NCBI GenBank assembly: GCA_028876585.1 | Contig: JAGWRL010000289.1 | Coordinates: 1 to 5,219 of the forward strand | From: Pseudomonadota bacterium | GTDB taxonomy: Bacteria > Pseudomonadota > Alphaproteobacteria > Rhizobiales > Beijerinckiaceae | Direction: 5' to 3' | DNA: 5,219 bases | Part shown: in pieces, positions 1-5,219 of the stretch | Layout of the letters: each line of letters starts with the position of its first letter | Position numbering within the stretch: the stretch's first letter is position 1 | Notes under the pieces: model-generated | What the model was told of the DNA's origin: nothing | Databases searched by the model: none | What the model saw: the letters and a program-made list of their open reading frames with translations, nothing else | Program-made: the position numbers and the translations under genes

Positions 1-170
1 ATGTCGGCCCCGCCCGCGACGAGCTTTTGCGCCTGCGCGCGCGCGGCGTCGAGTTGCTGGAACCTGCCGCCGTCGGAGAACGAATCCGGCGTCAGGTTGA
101 GAATGCCCATGATCAGCGGCCGCGCCGCCAGCGCCGCCAGAAACGAGCTAAGACGCGCATCGCCCGACAA
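1..170 (-). CDS. folP: Dihydropteroate synthase, N-terminal fragment (cut by the window edge)
   Basis: This is the start of dihydropteroate synthase, the cytoplasmic folate-pathway enzyme that joins p-aminobenzoate to hydroxymethyl-dihydropterin diphosphate. Only about 56 codons are present; the rest lies beyond position 1. Translating the minus strand gives ARPLIMGILNLTPDSFSDGG at residues 16-35, the classic first signature of the family, with the conserved Asn25 and the TPDSFSDGG loop. It continues through RFQQLDAARAQAQKLVAGGAD, as expected for the first helix leading to the usual GGADIIDIG segment. The start is uncertain. No ATG or GTG lies in frame close upstream of the signature, so I chose the TTG at 170, which has GGGAG eight bases upstream and gives a normal 20-residue lead. 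The ATG at 110 would start directly at the first strand, which seems too short. The gene lies 65 bp downstream of the repeat-protein gene on the same strand, and no terminator is visible between them. Identity is certain; the start is moderately supported. Confidence 0.9.
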   Translation of the reverse strand, partial: MSGDARLSSFLAALAARPLIMGILNLTPDSFSDGGRFQQLDAARAQAQKLVAGGAD

Positions 171-235
171 GCCGCAAACTCCCGTCCTCGTCCGGCAATG
201 GCGATATCGCGCAATGACGGCCGCGTCGAGGCGGT

Positions 236-2635
236 TCAGATCACGCTCACCGGCGTCCAGCCGGCCCCGGCGGTTCCCAGCACGCTGACGGAGGCGACGT
301 TGGCGTCGCTCATCAGATAGGCCGCGAGCGCGCCGGTGGATGCGTTGCGGAACAGGATGCTGGCGGCCAGGCCGGGATTGAGGTCGGCGACGCCGAAATA
401 GCTCCAGCCCGCGCCGGGGCCGGTGAAAGAGCCGCCGCCGATCACGGAAGCGCCGTTCATGTCCCAGGTCGCGTAAACGCCGCCCGCGCCCTGAAACAGC
501 AGATCGGCCTTGCCGTCGCCGTTGAAATCGCCCGTGCCGACCAGCGTCCAGCCGGAACCGGGATTGCCGATCGAGGCCGAGCCGGCGTAGGCGTCGTTGG
601 CGATGAACCGCACGTCGTAATTGCCGGTCGGGTCCTGAAAGATCAGGTCGGAGGTTCCATTGCCGGTGAGGTCGGCGATCGCCGCCAGCGTCCAGCCGGC
701 GCCGGGGTCGCCAAGCGGGCCGCCGCCGATCACCGTCGCGCCATTGAGCAGCCAGGTCGCGTAATTGCCGGAGGAATCGACGAACAACAGGTCGTTGAGC
801 CCGTCGCCGTTGAAATCGCCGACGCCGGCGTAAGTCCAGCCGCCGCCGGGGCCGCCGAGGGTTCCACCGCCGACGATCTGCGCGCCGCTGGTCTCCCACA
901 GAGCGAAATTGCCCGCGTTCTGGAACAGGATGTCGGGGCGCCCCGTGCCGTCGAAATCGCCGGCGGCGAGAAAACTCCAGCCGGCGCCGGGCGCGGTGAA
1001 GATCGCGCCGCCCTGGTTGACGCCGCGCGGCACGCTCCAGGTGGCGATGTCGCCGGCGGAATCGGTGAAAAACACCGTCGGGGCCGGCGGCGCCGGCAAG
1101 GCGTAAGGCGCGACGGCGACGCCGTAATTGGGGCCGGGATTGCCGATCACGCCGCTGCTGGTCAGCGTTGCGTTGTTGATCACGTAGTCGCTCAACGCGC
1201 CCGTCATCGTGTTGCGCAGGACGAGATCGCTACAGCCGGACGGGGTGTAGGTTCCAATCGAGGCGAGCGCATAGCCGACGCCGGGCGTGGCCAGCGTGAC
1301 GGTGGCGCCGATCGCCCCGGCGGCGGTCATCAGCCAAGCCTCGTATTGTCCGAGCGCCGCGTTGTAAAACAGAATGTCGGCCTTGCCGTCGCCGTTGAAA
1401 TCGCCGGTTCCAGCGAAGCTCCAGCCGGCGCCGGGCGAACTCAAGGTGACGGTCTTGGCGACCGTCGTCCCGTTCATCGTCCAGTCCGCGTAGACGCCGC
1501 TGGAACTGACGAACAGCACGTCGGCATAGCCGTCGCCGTTGAAATCGGCGGTCGCGAGATAATTCCAGCCCGAGCCGGTCGAGCCGATCGCGCCGCCGCC
1601 GATCACCTGCGAGCCGCTGATCTCCCAGATCGCCAGATCGCCGGAACTGTCCTCGAACAAAATGTCGGACTTGCCGTCGGCGTTGAAGTCGCCGATGCCG
1701 ACGATGCGCCAATTCACGCCGGAATTGCCGAGCGAAACCGAACTGGCGATCGAAGTGCCGGTCACCGCCCAATAGACGACGGCGCCGCTCTGGTTGCGAA
1801 ACAGCATGTCGGTGTAGCCGGAGCCCTGGAAATCGCCGCTGCCTTCGTAGGTCCAGCCCGGACCCGGATTGCCGATGACGCCGCCGCCGGAGGCGGTCGT
1901 ATTGTTGATCTGCCAGGTCGCCAGCGCGCCGTCGGCCGGTCCACCGTTGTTTTGCGCCTGGAACAGCAGCGCCGAGGGAATGTGCGGCAGCGTGACGGCG
2001 ATGAAATCGTAAGGGATCGATTGCGCCGTGACGGTGAAGGTCGAGATCGGCGTGTTCGGCGCGATGATGATCACGCTGTCGGGCCAGGTGGCGCCGGAAT
2101 AGCCGTTGACGGTGATGAATCCGGTGGATGTGTTGATGCTGAAATGGGTGGCGGGCGCCACGCCGGTCGGGGTCACGATCGTGAATGTCCAGCCGGTCAG
2201 GCTGACGGCGGCGCCCTGGTAGGTCGCCAGCACGCGGTAGGTGAAGGGGCCGGTGTTGCCGATGTAGGAGGCGCCGGGATCGACGAGCGTGAAGCTGTTC
2301 CCCGCCGCCAGCGGTTGCGAGAAGGTGTAGGTCAGCGCGGCGTGGCTGGTGGTTTCGAGCTGCCCGGCGAAGAACCCGACGCCAGTGTCGGAAAACGGCG
2401 CGCCGATGGCGGTGAGCGCGGGATTGGACCAGGTCGAAGGCCCGAAATAGCTCGTCATCGCGGCCATCGAGCCCGAAAACGCGGTGTAGGGGCCGGTATA
2501 GGGCAGACCCGCGATGCTGCCGATCATATCGACCAGCGAACACGTCCAGGTCAGATAGCCGCCGGCGCCGCCGAGCGCGCCGGATTGGCGATAATAATTG
2601 TTGTTCTTGACGCTAGTCAGGCTTAACGCCGTCAT
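236..2635 (-). CDS. Large FG-GAP/VCBS-like repeat protein, 799 residues, function unknown
   Basis: I recognise the repeat class but not the specific protein. From residue 260 to the C-terminus it consists of about eleven 48-residue units of the form GW-(S/T)-Y-x-G-x-GDFNGDGKADILF-x5-G-x-YATW-x2-NG-x2-VIGGG. The acidic DxNxDGxxD loops match the calcium-binding loops of FG-GAP/VCBS beta-propeller repeats, which are usually found in extracellular or surface proteins. Residues 1-225 are rich in Gly, Ser, Thr and aromatic residues and look like beta-sandwich material. FSINTSTGFITV (166-177) resembles a cadherin or Ig-like strand, but I cannot assign a family. Residues 225-259 look like the back half of one more unit. 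No N-terminal signal peptide, transmembrane helix or LPXTG/PEP-CTERM-like tail is visible, so the export route is unclear; type I secretion is one possibility. I chose the ATG at 2635 over the ATG at 2683 because GGGG (2641-2644) sits five bases upstream and the candidate promoter leaves a 62-base leader. A role in adhesion, matrix or binding is inference. Confidence 0.85.
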   Translation of the reverse strand: MTALSLTSVKNNNYYRQSGALGGAGGYLTWTCSLVDMIGSIAGLPYTGPYTAFSGSMAAMTSYFGPSTWSNPALTAIGAPFSDTGVGFFAGQLETTSHAALTYTFSQPLAAGNSFTLVDPGASYIGNTGPFTYRVLATYQGAAVSLTGWTFTIVTPTGVAPATHFSINTSTGFITVNGYSGATWPDSVIIIAPNTPISTFTVTAQSIPYDFIAVTLPHIPSALLFQAQNNGGPADGALATWQINNTTASGGGVIGNPGPGWTYEGSGDFQGSGYTDMLFRNQSGAVVYWAVTGTSIASSVSLGNSGVNWRIVGIGDFNADGKSDILFEDSSGDLAIWEISGSQVIGGGAIGSTGSGWNYLATADFNGDGYADVLFVSSSGVYADWTMNGTTVAKTVTLSSPGAGWSFAGTGDFNGDGKADILFYNAALGQYEAWLMTAAGAIGATVTLATPGVGYALASIGTYTPSGCSDLVLRNTMTGALSDYVINNATLTSSGVIGNPGPNYGVAVAPYALPAPPAPTVFFTDSAGDIATWSVPRGVNQGGAIFTAPGAGWSFLAAGDFDGTGRPDILFQNAGNFALWETSGAQIVGGGTLGGPGGGWTYAGVGDFNGDGLNDLLFVDSSGNYATWLLNGATVIGGGPLGDPGAGWTLAAIADLTGNGTSDLIFQDPTGNYDVRFIANDAYAGSASIGNPGSGWTLVGTGDFNGDGKADLLFQGAGGVYATWDMNGASVIGGGSFTGPGAGWSYFGVADLNPGLAASILFRNASTGALAAYLMSDANVASVSVLGTAGAGWTPVSVI
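239..1858 (-). repeat. Tandem coding repeat, about 11 units of 144 bp (48 residues)
   Basis: The units encode FG-GAP/VCBS-like propeller blades. They begin with a G/N-W/Y pair at residues 260, 308, 356, 404, 454, 503, 552, 599, 647, 695 and 743, with a stub at 792, so spacing is 47-50 residues. At DNA level the core ccgtcgccgttgaaatcg recurs (last base varying) at 513, 801, 1386, 1530 and 1674, at exact or near multiples of 144 bp. Canonical calcium loops (DxNxDGxxD) lie at residues 316, 364, 412, 607 and 703. Variants lie at 268, 560 and 655. Units 5, 6 and 11 have lost the loop, and unit 6 carries the proline-rich insert LPAPPAP (513-519), which divides the array into two blocks. Units differ clearly at DNA level, so this is not a recent slippage array. 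Confidence 0.9.
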
Positions 2636-2703
2636 GATTTCCCCACGCGGACCCCCGCAACCCTGCGCGGCGCTTTCGACCACCCTTGGCGGCGCATGGT
2701 AAA

Positions 2704-2732
2704 AATATAGTATGAGGTCAAGTATAAAGCAA
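2704..2732 (-). promoter_or_regulatory. Candidate sigma70-type promoter of the repeat-protein gene
   Basis: On the minus strand a -35 box TTGCTT (2732-2727) and a -10 box TATATT (2709-2704) are separated by exactly 17 bp. The -10 area also contains CTATAT, the form often seen in alphaproteobacteria. Transcription would start near 2697, giving a 5' leader of about 62 bases before the ATG at 2635. The boxes lie in the AT-rich island, which raises the chance of accidental matches, but position, spacing and orientation all fit. Confidence 0.55.
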
Positions 2733-2961
2733 ATTTTTCCCTGTTAATGGCGCCGTTACGGAAGGAGTGTTGCGAATAGAAATCGCGAGATATTTTTGAC
2801 GCTGTTGAAGACTTGTCGCAAAGAAGCGACCAAATTTGCGTAGTTGTGATTATGTCGAGGAGCACCACGTCGGTTGCGATTATCAATATTTACTTGCCGC
2901 GAGTTAAGCCGCAATGTGACCCGCGCGCGGCGCTCTCTCGCAACGTTGCGTTACCCAGGCG

Positions 2962-2984
2962 ATCGCGGCGCCCGACGCCGCGAT
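2962..2984. other. Perfect 9-bp inverted repeat (hairpin) upstream of rplS
   Basis: ATCGCGGCG (2962-2970) and CGCCGCGAT (2976-2984) are exact reverse complements around a five-base loop, CCCGA. On the plus strand the stem is followed by ATATTTCC, a poor but present T-rich tail. It could be a weak terminator of a transcript from the AT-rich island, a leader hairpin if rplS is transcribed from further upstream, or a protein-binding dyad. It is 150 bases from the rplS start. The structure is certain; the function is not. Confidence 0.5.
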
Positions 2985-3021
2985 ATTTCCGCGCCGCGCC
3001 CGATCCGCCGGCGCGATCGCG

Positions 3022-3050
3022 CTGGACGCCCGGGCGGCCTTGCGCTATGG
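3022..3050 (+). promoter_or_regulatory. Weak candidate promoter for rplS
   Basis: CTGGAC (3022-3027) and CTATGG (3045-3050) are 17 bp apart. They resemble the alphaproteobacterial housekeeping pattern CTTGAC-N17-CTATAT, with one mismatch in the first box and two in the second. Transcription would begin near 3057 and leave a leader of about 77 bases before rplS. No better plus-strand box pair was found in the AT-rich island upstream. Short, imperfect boxes in GC-rich DNA are weak evidence. Confidence 0.25.
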
Positions 3051-3123
3051 GGGCCGCGCTCAACTGACAACAGCGCGCCGAAGCGCTCGTCGGCCGTCGC
3101 AAGGCGGGTCGGCGTCACGGCAT

Positions 3124-3127
3124 GGAG
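3124..3127 (+). promoter_or_regulatory. rplS: Ribosome binding site deciding the rplS start
   Basis: GGAG lies six bases upstream of the ATG at 3134. It overlaps an alternative in-frame ATG at 3122, which would add MEFD and has no comparable site of its own. The downstream ATG is therefore preferred, and it also gives the family's usual N-terminus. Confidence 0.7.
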
Positions 3128-3133
3128 TTTGAC

Positions 3134-3526
3134 ATGAATGTTATCGCGACCATCGAGGCCGAAGAGGCCGCGCGCCTGGCCGACAAAGGCGCCAAGGTTC
3201 CGCAGTTTCAGCCCGGCGACACCGTCGTCGTCAACGTGAAGGTCACCGAAGGCGACCGCACCCGCGTGCAGGCCTACGAAGGCGTCTGCATCGCCCGCAA
3301 CGGCGGCGGCCTCAACGAGAGCTTCACCGTCCGCAAGATTTCCTACGGCGAGGGCGTCGAGCGCGTGTTTCCGCTGTTTTCGCCGATGATCGATTCGATC
3401 AAGCTGGTGCGGCGCGGCAAGGTGCGGCGCGCCAAGCTCTATTATCTGCGCGACCGGCGCGGCAAGTCGGCCCGCATCGTCGAGCGCGTCGACAATTCCG
3501 CCGCCAAGGGCGCGGCGAAGAAGTAA
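3134..3526 (+). CDS. rplS: 50S ribosomal protein L19
   Basis: Encodes L19, a protein of the large ribosomal subunit located at the interface with the small subunit. The 130-residue length fits alphaproteobacterial L19 with its short C-terminal tail. Visible landmarks are the N-terminal helix [15 protein letters not shown], the barrel segment [26 protein letters not shown] split around residues 26-51, the conserved [22 protein letters not shown] region (63-84), and the family signature [17 protein letters not shown] at 91-107. A Lys/Ala-rich tail follows. The ATG at 3134 is used because GGAG precedes it by six bases. In many bacteria rplS is the last gene of rpsP-rimM-trmD-rplS; here no trmD lies upstream, so it must have its own promoter in the intergenic region. 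An intrinsic terminator follows 12 bases after the stop codon. Identification is secure. Confidence 0.98.
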   Translation: MNVIATIEAEEAARLADKGAKVPQFQPGDTVVVNVKVTEGDRTRVQAYEGVCIARNGGGLNESFTVRKISYGEGVERVFPLFSPMIDSIKLVRRGKVRRAKLYYLRDRRGKSARIVERVDNSAAKGAAKK

Positions 3527-3537
3527 GGTTTTCGATC

Positions 3538-3562
3538 CGCCCGCGCCTGTCGCGGGCGTTTT
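3538..3562 (+). terminator. Intrinsic terminator after rplS
   Basis: CGCCCGCG (3538-3545) and CGCGGGCG (3551-3558) form a perfect 8-bp, all-GC stem around the loop CCTGT, directly followed by TTTT. It starts 12 bases after the rplS stop codon and ends 5 bases before the Shine-Dalgarno site of the next gene. The T tract is only four long, so some read-through into the CDGSH gene is plausible. Confidence 0.8.
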
Positions 3563-3579
3563 CATTTGGAGGGGATAAA

Positions 3580-3819
3580 ATGGCGGAACCGACGATCGCG
3601 CAAAAGGCGCCTTTTGGCGTCGAGGTCGAGGCGGGCAAGACCTACTATTGGTGCGCCTGCGGCAAATCGGCCAAGCAGCCGTTCTGCGACGGTTCGCACA
3701 AGGGCAGCGAGTTCTCTCCCAAGCCCTACGCGGCCGACAAAACCGGCACGGCCTATCTGTGCGGTTGCAAGCACACCAAAAACGCGCCGCTTTGCGACGG
3801 CTCGCATAAGGCGCTTTAA
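3580..3819 (+). CDS. Double-CDGSH iron-sulfur protein
   Basis: This 79-residue soluble protein contains two CDGSH iron-sulfur domains, the mitoNEET family fold in which each domain holds a 2Fe-2S cluster through three cysteines and one histidine. The first motif is CACGKSAKQPFCDGSH, with ligands Cys25, Cys27, Cys36 and His40. The second is CGCKHTKNAPLCDGSH, with Cys61, Cys63, Cys72 and His76. All eight ligands are present. There is no transmembrane anchor, so it is probably cytoplasmic. Two motifs in one short chain resemble the Miner2/MiNT type rather than single-motif mitoNEET. Roles proposed for the family are electron transfer, cluster transfer and iron or redox homeostasis; the exact role here is unknown. 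GGAGGGG (3568-3574) lies five bases before the ATG, a very strong ribosome site. The rplS terminator sits immediately upstream and leaves no room for a separate promoter in the gap. The stop codon overlaps the convergent GTPase stop. Confidence 0.95.
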   Translation: MAEPTIAQKAPFGVEVEAGKTYYWCACGKSAKQPFCDGSHKGSEFSPKPYAADKTGTAYLCGCKHTKNAPLCDGSHKAL

Positions 3820-4802
3820 TCCAACAGCCCGCCGCCGCGCAGCGCGAGCGGGTTCTCGGTCAGCGCCGCCCAGTCCGGCGCATCGACGGCCGGGGCGCCG
3901 GTCAGCGCATCCCATAGCCGTTGCGCGAGATCGGCGATTCCCTCGCCGATCACGACCAGCGCCGTGCCGCTCGCGCCCTCCGGCCAGCGCTCCAGCCGCA
4001 ACGGCGGCGCGTACACATGCTGCGCGCCCTGGACGAGCCAGGGCCGGTCCGGCGCATCCGACGTCGCCACCAATCCCTTGACCCGCAACAGCCTCGGCCC
4101 CGCGAGTTTGCCCAGCAGCGTCAGAAACCGCGCGAAAGCCGCGGGCGGCAGCGGGATGTCGGCGCGGAACTCATGCGCCTGCGCCGCCCCATGCGCCGCG
4201 CGCGGGCTGTATTGGGCCGGCGCGCGCTGGCTTTCGGCGAGAAAGGCGGCGGCGTCGAGCGCGTGCGCCTCCACGATTTCGGCCGCCGGCGCCAGCGCCG
4301 CGCATGCGGCCGCCGCCGGTCCGCCGTCCGCGAGGTCCGTCTTGGTCAGCGCGACGCGGTCGGCGAGCATGACCTGCCGCCGCGCTTCGCCGTGGCGCTC
4401 CAGAGTGTCGAGCCCGTTCACCGCGTCGACCAGCGTCGTCACGCCCGCGAGCCGCACCCGCGCGGCCAGATGGTCGTCGCCGAACAGGGCGTGCAGCACG
4501 GGCGAGGGATCGGCCAGCCCTGAGGTTTCGACGATCACGCGCGAGAAGCCGCCTTGCCGCCGCACGAGGATGTCGAGCAGGCCGTCGACGAAATCGCCGC
4601 GCAACTCGCAGCATAGACAGCCCGAGGCGAGCAGCCGCGTCTCGCCGTCGAGCCGCTCGTAGAGCAGGTGGTCGAGCGCGGCCGCGCCGAATTCGTTGAC
4701 CACGACGAGGCTGTCCTTCAGCGCGGGATCGCGCAGCAGCCGGTTGAGGAAGCTGGTCTTGCCCGCGCCCAGAAACCCGGTGACGAGATGCAGCGGGATC
4801 AT
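3816..4802 (-). CDS. COG0523/CobW-family metal-chaperone GTPase
   Basis: A 328-residue G3E-class P-loop GTPase of the CobW/YjiA/ZNG1 family. Members use GTP hydrolysis to deliver or handle metals such as Zn, Co or Fe, but the metal and client differ between subfamilies. The Walker A loop GFLGAGKT lies at 9-16 and NEFG at 36-39. The hallmark metal site GCLCC is at 61-65 (Cys62, Cys64, Cys65), the Walker B/switch segment VIVETSGLADP at 89-99, and the guanine-specificity motif TKTD at 153-156. The C-terminal CobW domain (about 210-305) shows LLRVKGLV and a PWLVQG segment. No His-rich stretch is present, unlike many zinc-linked or nickel-linked members. The ATG at 4802 overlaps the TGA of the upstream anti-sigma gene as ATGA; there is no clear Shine-Dalgarno site, which fits translational coupling. 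The 3' end overlaps the CDGSH stop by four bases, tail to tail. The family is certain; the substrate is unknown, and cobalamin synthesis is not indicated because no cob genes are nearby. Confidence 0.93.
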   Translation of the reverse strand: MIPLHLVTGFLGAGKTSFLNRLLRDPALKDSLVVVNEFGAAALDHLLYERLDGETRLLASGCLCCELRGDFVDGLLDILVRRQGGFSRVIVETSGLADPSPVLHALFGDDHLAARVRLAGVTTLVDAVNGLDTLERHGEARRQVMLADRVALTKTDLADGGPAAAACAALAPAAEIVEAHALDAAAFLAESQRAPAQYSPRAAHGAAQAHEFRADIPLPPAAFARFLTLLGKLAGPRLLRVKGLVATSDAPDRPWLVQGAQHVYAPPLRLERWPEGASGTALVVIGEGIADLAQRLWDALTGAPAVDAPDWAALTENPLALRGGGLLD

Positions 4803-5219
4803 GGGCCGACCGGCACGAGCTTGCCGAAGAACAGCGGCGCGCTGGTCGGCCGCCCCGTCGGCGAGCCGCCCTCCGGCTCCAGCGTGACGGCGTAGGTGGC
4901 GTCGCGCACTTTGGCCTTGTCGGCGGCGAGCCGCCGCTCGCCGGCCCGGATCACGCCGAGCGATTGCGGCGTCGCGCTATTGGGCGCGATCATCCACAAC
5001 TCGTAGGATTTGCCCGCCGGCGCCTGCGCCGCCACCGGCCGCACGGAAAATTCCAGCCGGTCGAGGTCGACCGTCATCGCGAAAGCGGGAGCGTCGGCGC
5101 TCTTCTGCAACACCGCGACGTACTGGTGCGGGCCCGTCGGGCGGCTGACGACGACGAAGACCAGCGCGGCGGCGAGCGCGGCCGCCAGCGCCCCGGCGGC
5201 GCCCGCGAGCGCCCGCCAG
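4799..5219 (-). CDS. RskA-type anti-sigma factor, C-terminal part (5' end outside the window)
   Basis: The frame stays open to the right edge, so the GTG at 5113 is not the true start. The visible 139 residues begin with a hydrophobic helix rich in Ala, Leu and Val (visible residues 3-24), followed by SRPTGPHQYVAVLQ and a periplasmic-type domain. YELWMIAPNSATPQSLGVI and the ending YAVTLEPEGGSPTGRPTSAP are hallmarks of the anti-sigma-K factor RskA C-terminal domain. Family members are single-pass membrane proteins whose cytoplasmic N-terminal domain, not visible here, holds an ECF sigma factor; regulated proteolysis releases it. The partner sigma gene would be expected just upstream, beyond 5219. 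The stop codon TGA overlaps the ATG of the GTPase gene, so the two are probably co-transcribed and coupled. Identification rests on recognised motifs and the helix-plus-domain layout. Confidence 0.88.
   Translation of the reverse strand, partial: WRALAGAAGALAAALAAALVFVVVSRPTGPHQYVAVLQKSADAPAFAMTVDLDRLEFSVRPVAAQAPAGKSYELWMIAPNSATPQSLGVIRAGERRLAADKAKVRDATYAVTLEPEGGSPTGRPTSAPLFFGKLVPVGP

Larger units (their letters stand above)
2733..3133. other. Non-coding divergent intergenic region with an AT-rich island
   Basis: This region separates the repeat-protein gene from divergent rplS. From 2701 to 2880 it is 42% G+C (76 of 180 bases), far below the surrounding sequence, and it returns to GC-rich near 2920. 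It holds a small dyad GTCGC-aaagaa-GCGAC (2815-2830), a perfect 9-bp hairpin (2962-2984, listed separately) and a small dyad AGCGC-gccgaa-GCGCT just upstream of rplS. The open frames crossing it have neither protein-like composition nor a supported start. I see no tRNA, mobile-element ends or known riboswitch. It most likely carries the promoters of both flanking genes. An unannotated small RNA cannot be excluded. Confidence 0.6.

Noticed and set aside
239..1858. Regularly spaced repeats considered as a CRISPR array
   Set aside because: The 144-bp period, divergent copies and an uninterrupted reading frame with propeller-like motifs show a coding tandem repeat.
1230..2543. Second minus-strand frame (437 codons) within the repeat-protein gene
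   Set aside because: The translation is dominated by Arg, His and Leu (RRRRRHR-like runs), as expected of an out-of-frame reading of GC-rich repeats.
1346..2626. Long plus-strand open frame (426 codons) antisense to the repeat-protein gene
   Set aside because: It is rich in Arg, Gly, Ala and Asp with no domain, and mirrors the biased codons of the minus-strand gene. That gene has clear repeats and a start site, so this is a shadow frame.
2796..2824. TTGACG at 2796 considered as the -35 box of a plus-strand promoter in the AT-rich island
   Set aside because: At spacings of 16-18 bp the -10 position reads gcaaag, caaaga or aaagaa, none of which resembles a -10 box.
2632..2886. 84-codon minus-strand frame whose stop overlaps the repeat-protein ATG (ATGA)
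   Set aside because: The overlap looks like coupling, but the frame crosses the AT-rich island and the best promoter, has no supported ribosome site, and switches composition halfway from AT-rich to Arg-rich. It more likely reflects leader DNA.
2813..3137. Two overlapping plus-strand frames upstream of rplS (2813-3067 and 2874-3137)
   Set aside because: No Shine-Dalgarno site, Arg/Pro-rich composition typical of chance frames in GC-rich DNA, and they cross the hairpin at 2962-2984.
2951..3565. 204-codon minus-strand frame covering rplS
   Set aside because: It is antisense to an unmistakable L19 gene and has no family features.
3566..4081. Plus-strand frame (171 codons) overlapping the CDGSH and GTPase genes, and other frames antisense to the GTPase (3921-4662)
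   Set aside because: Low-complexity Arg/Ala/Pro translations that lie across two well-identified genes.

Overview
The window is GC-rich, roughly two thirds G+C outside one AT-rich intergenic island. The alphaproteobacterial style of ribosomal protein L19 (N-terminus [15 protein letters not shown]), the RskA-type anti-sigma factor and the codon choice suggest an alphaproteobacterium, perhaps of the Hyphomicrobiales. The lineage is inferred; no sequence search was run.

Left part, all on the minus strand. The window opens inside the 5' end of folP (dihydropteroate synthase), which carries the family's MGILNLTPDSFSDGG signature and runs off the left edge. Upstream of it in the same direction lies one large gene (236-2635) for a 799-residue protein. 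Its last two thirds are an array of about eleven 48-residue FG-GAP/VCBS-like units with calcium-loop motifs of the DFNGDGKAD type. A well-formed sigma70-like promoter (TTGCTT, 17 bp, TATATT) lies just upstream of this gene.

Middle part. About 500 bp (2636-3133) separates the repeat-protein gene from the divergent rplS. It holds a clear AT-rich block (42% G+C over 2701-2880), a perfect 9-bp hairpin and a weak candidate rplS promoter. I found no convincing gene in it. rplS (L19) follows on the plus strand and ends in a good intrinsic terminator. A small gene for a double-CDGSH iron-sulfur protein comes next.

Right part, minus strand. An RskA-type anti-sigma factor (5' end cut off by the window) overlaps a COG0523/CobW-type metal-chaperone GTPase by an ATGA junction, so the two are probably translationally coupled. 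The GTPase gene runs tail-to-tail into the CDGSH gene with a 4-bp overlap.

Most of the window is ordinary chromosome: folate synthesis, the ribosome and small metal/Fe-S genes. The less ordinary parts are the large signal-less repeat protein with its unassigned N-terminal region, the anti-sigma/metallochaperone pair, and the AT-rich island with its hairpin. I see no CRISPR array, tRNA, rRNA, insertion sequence or defence system.
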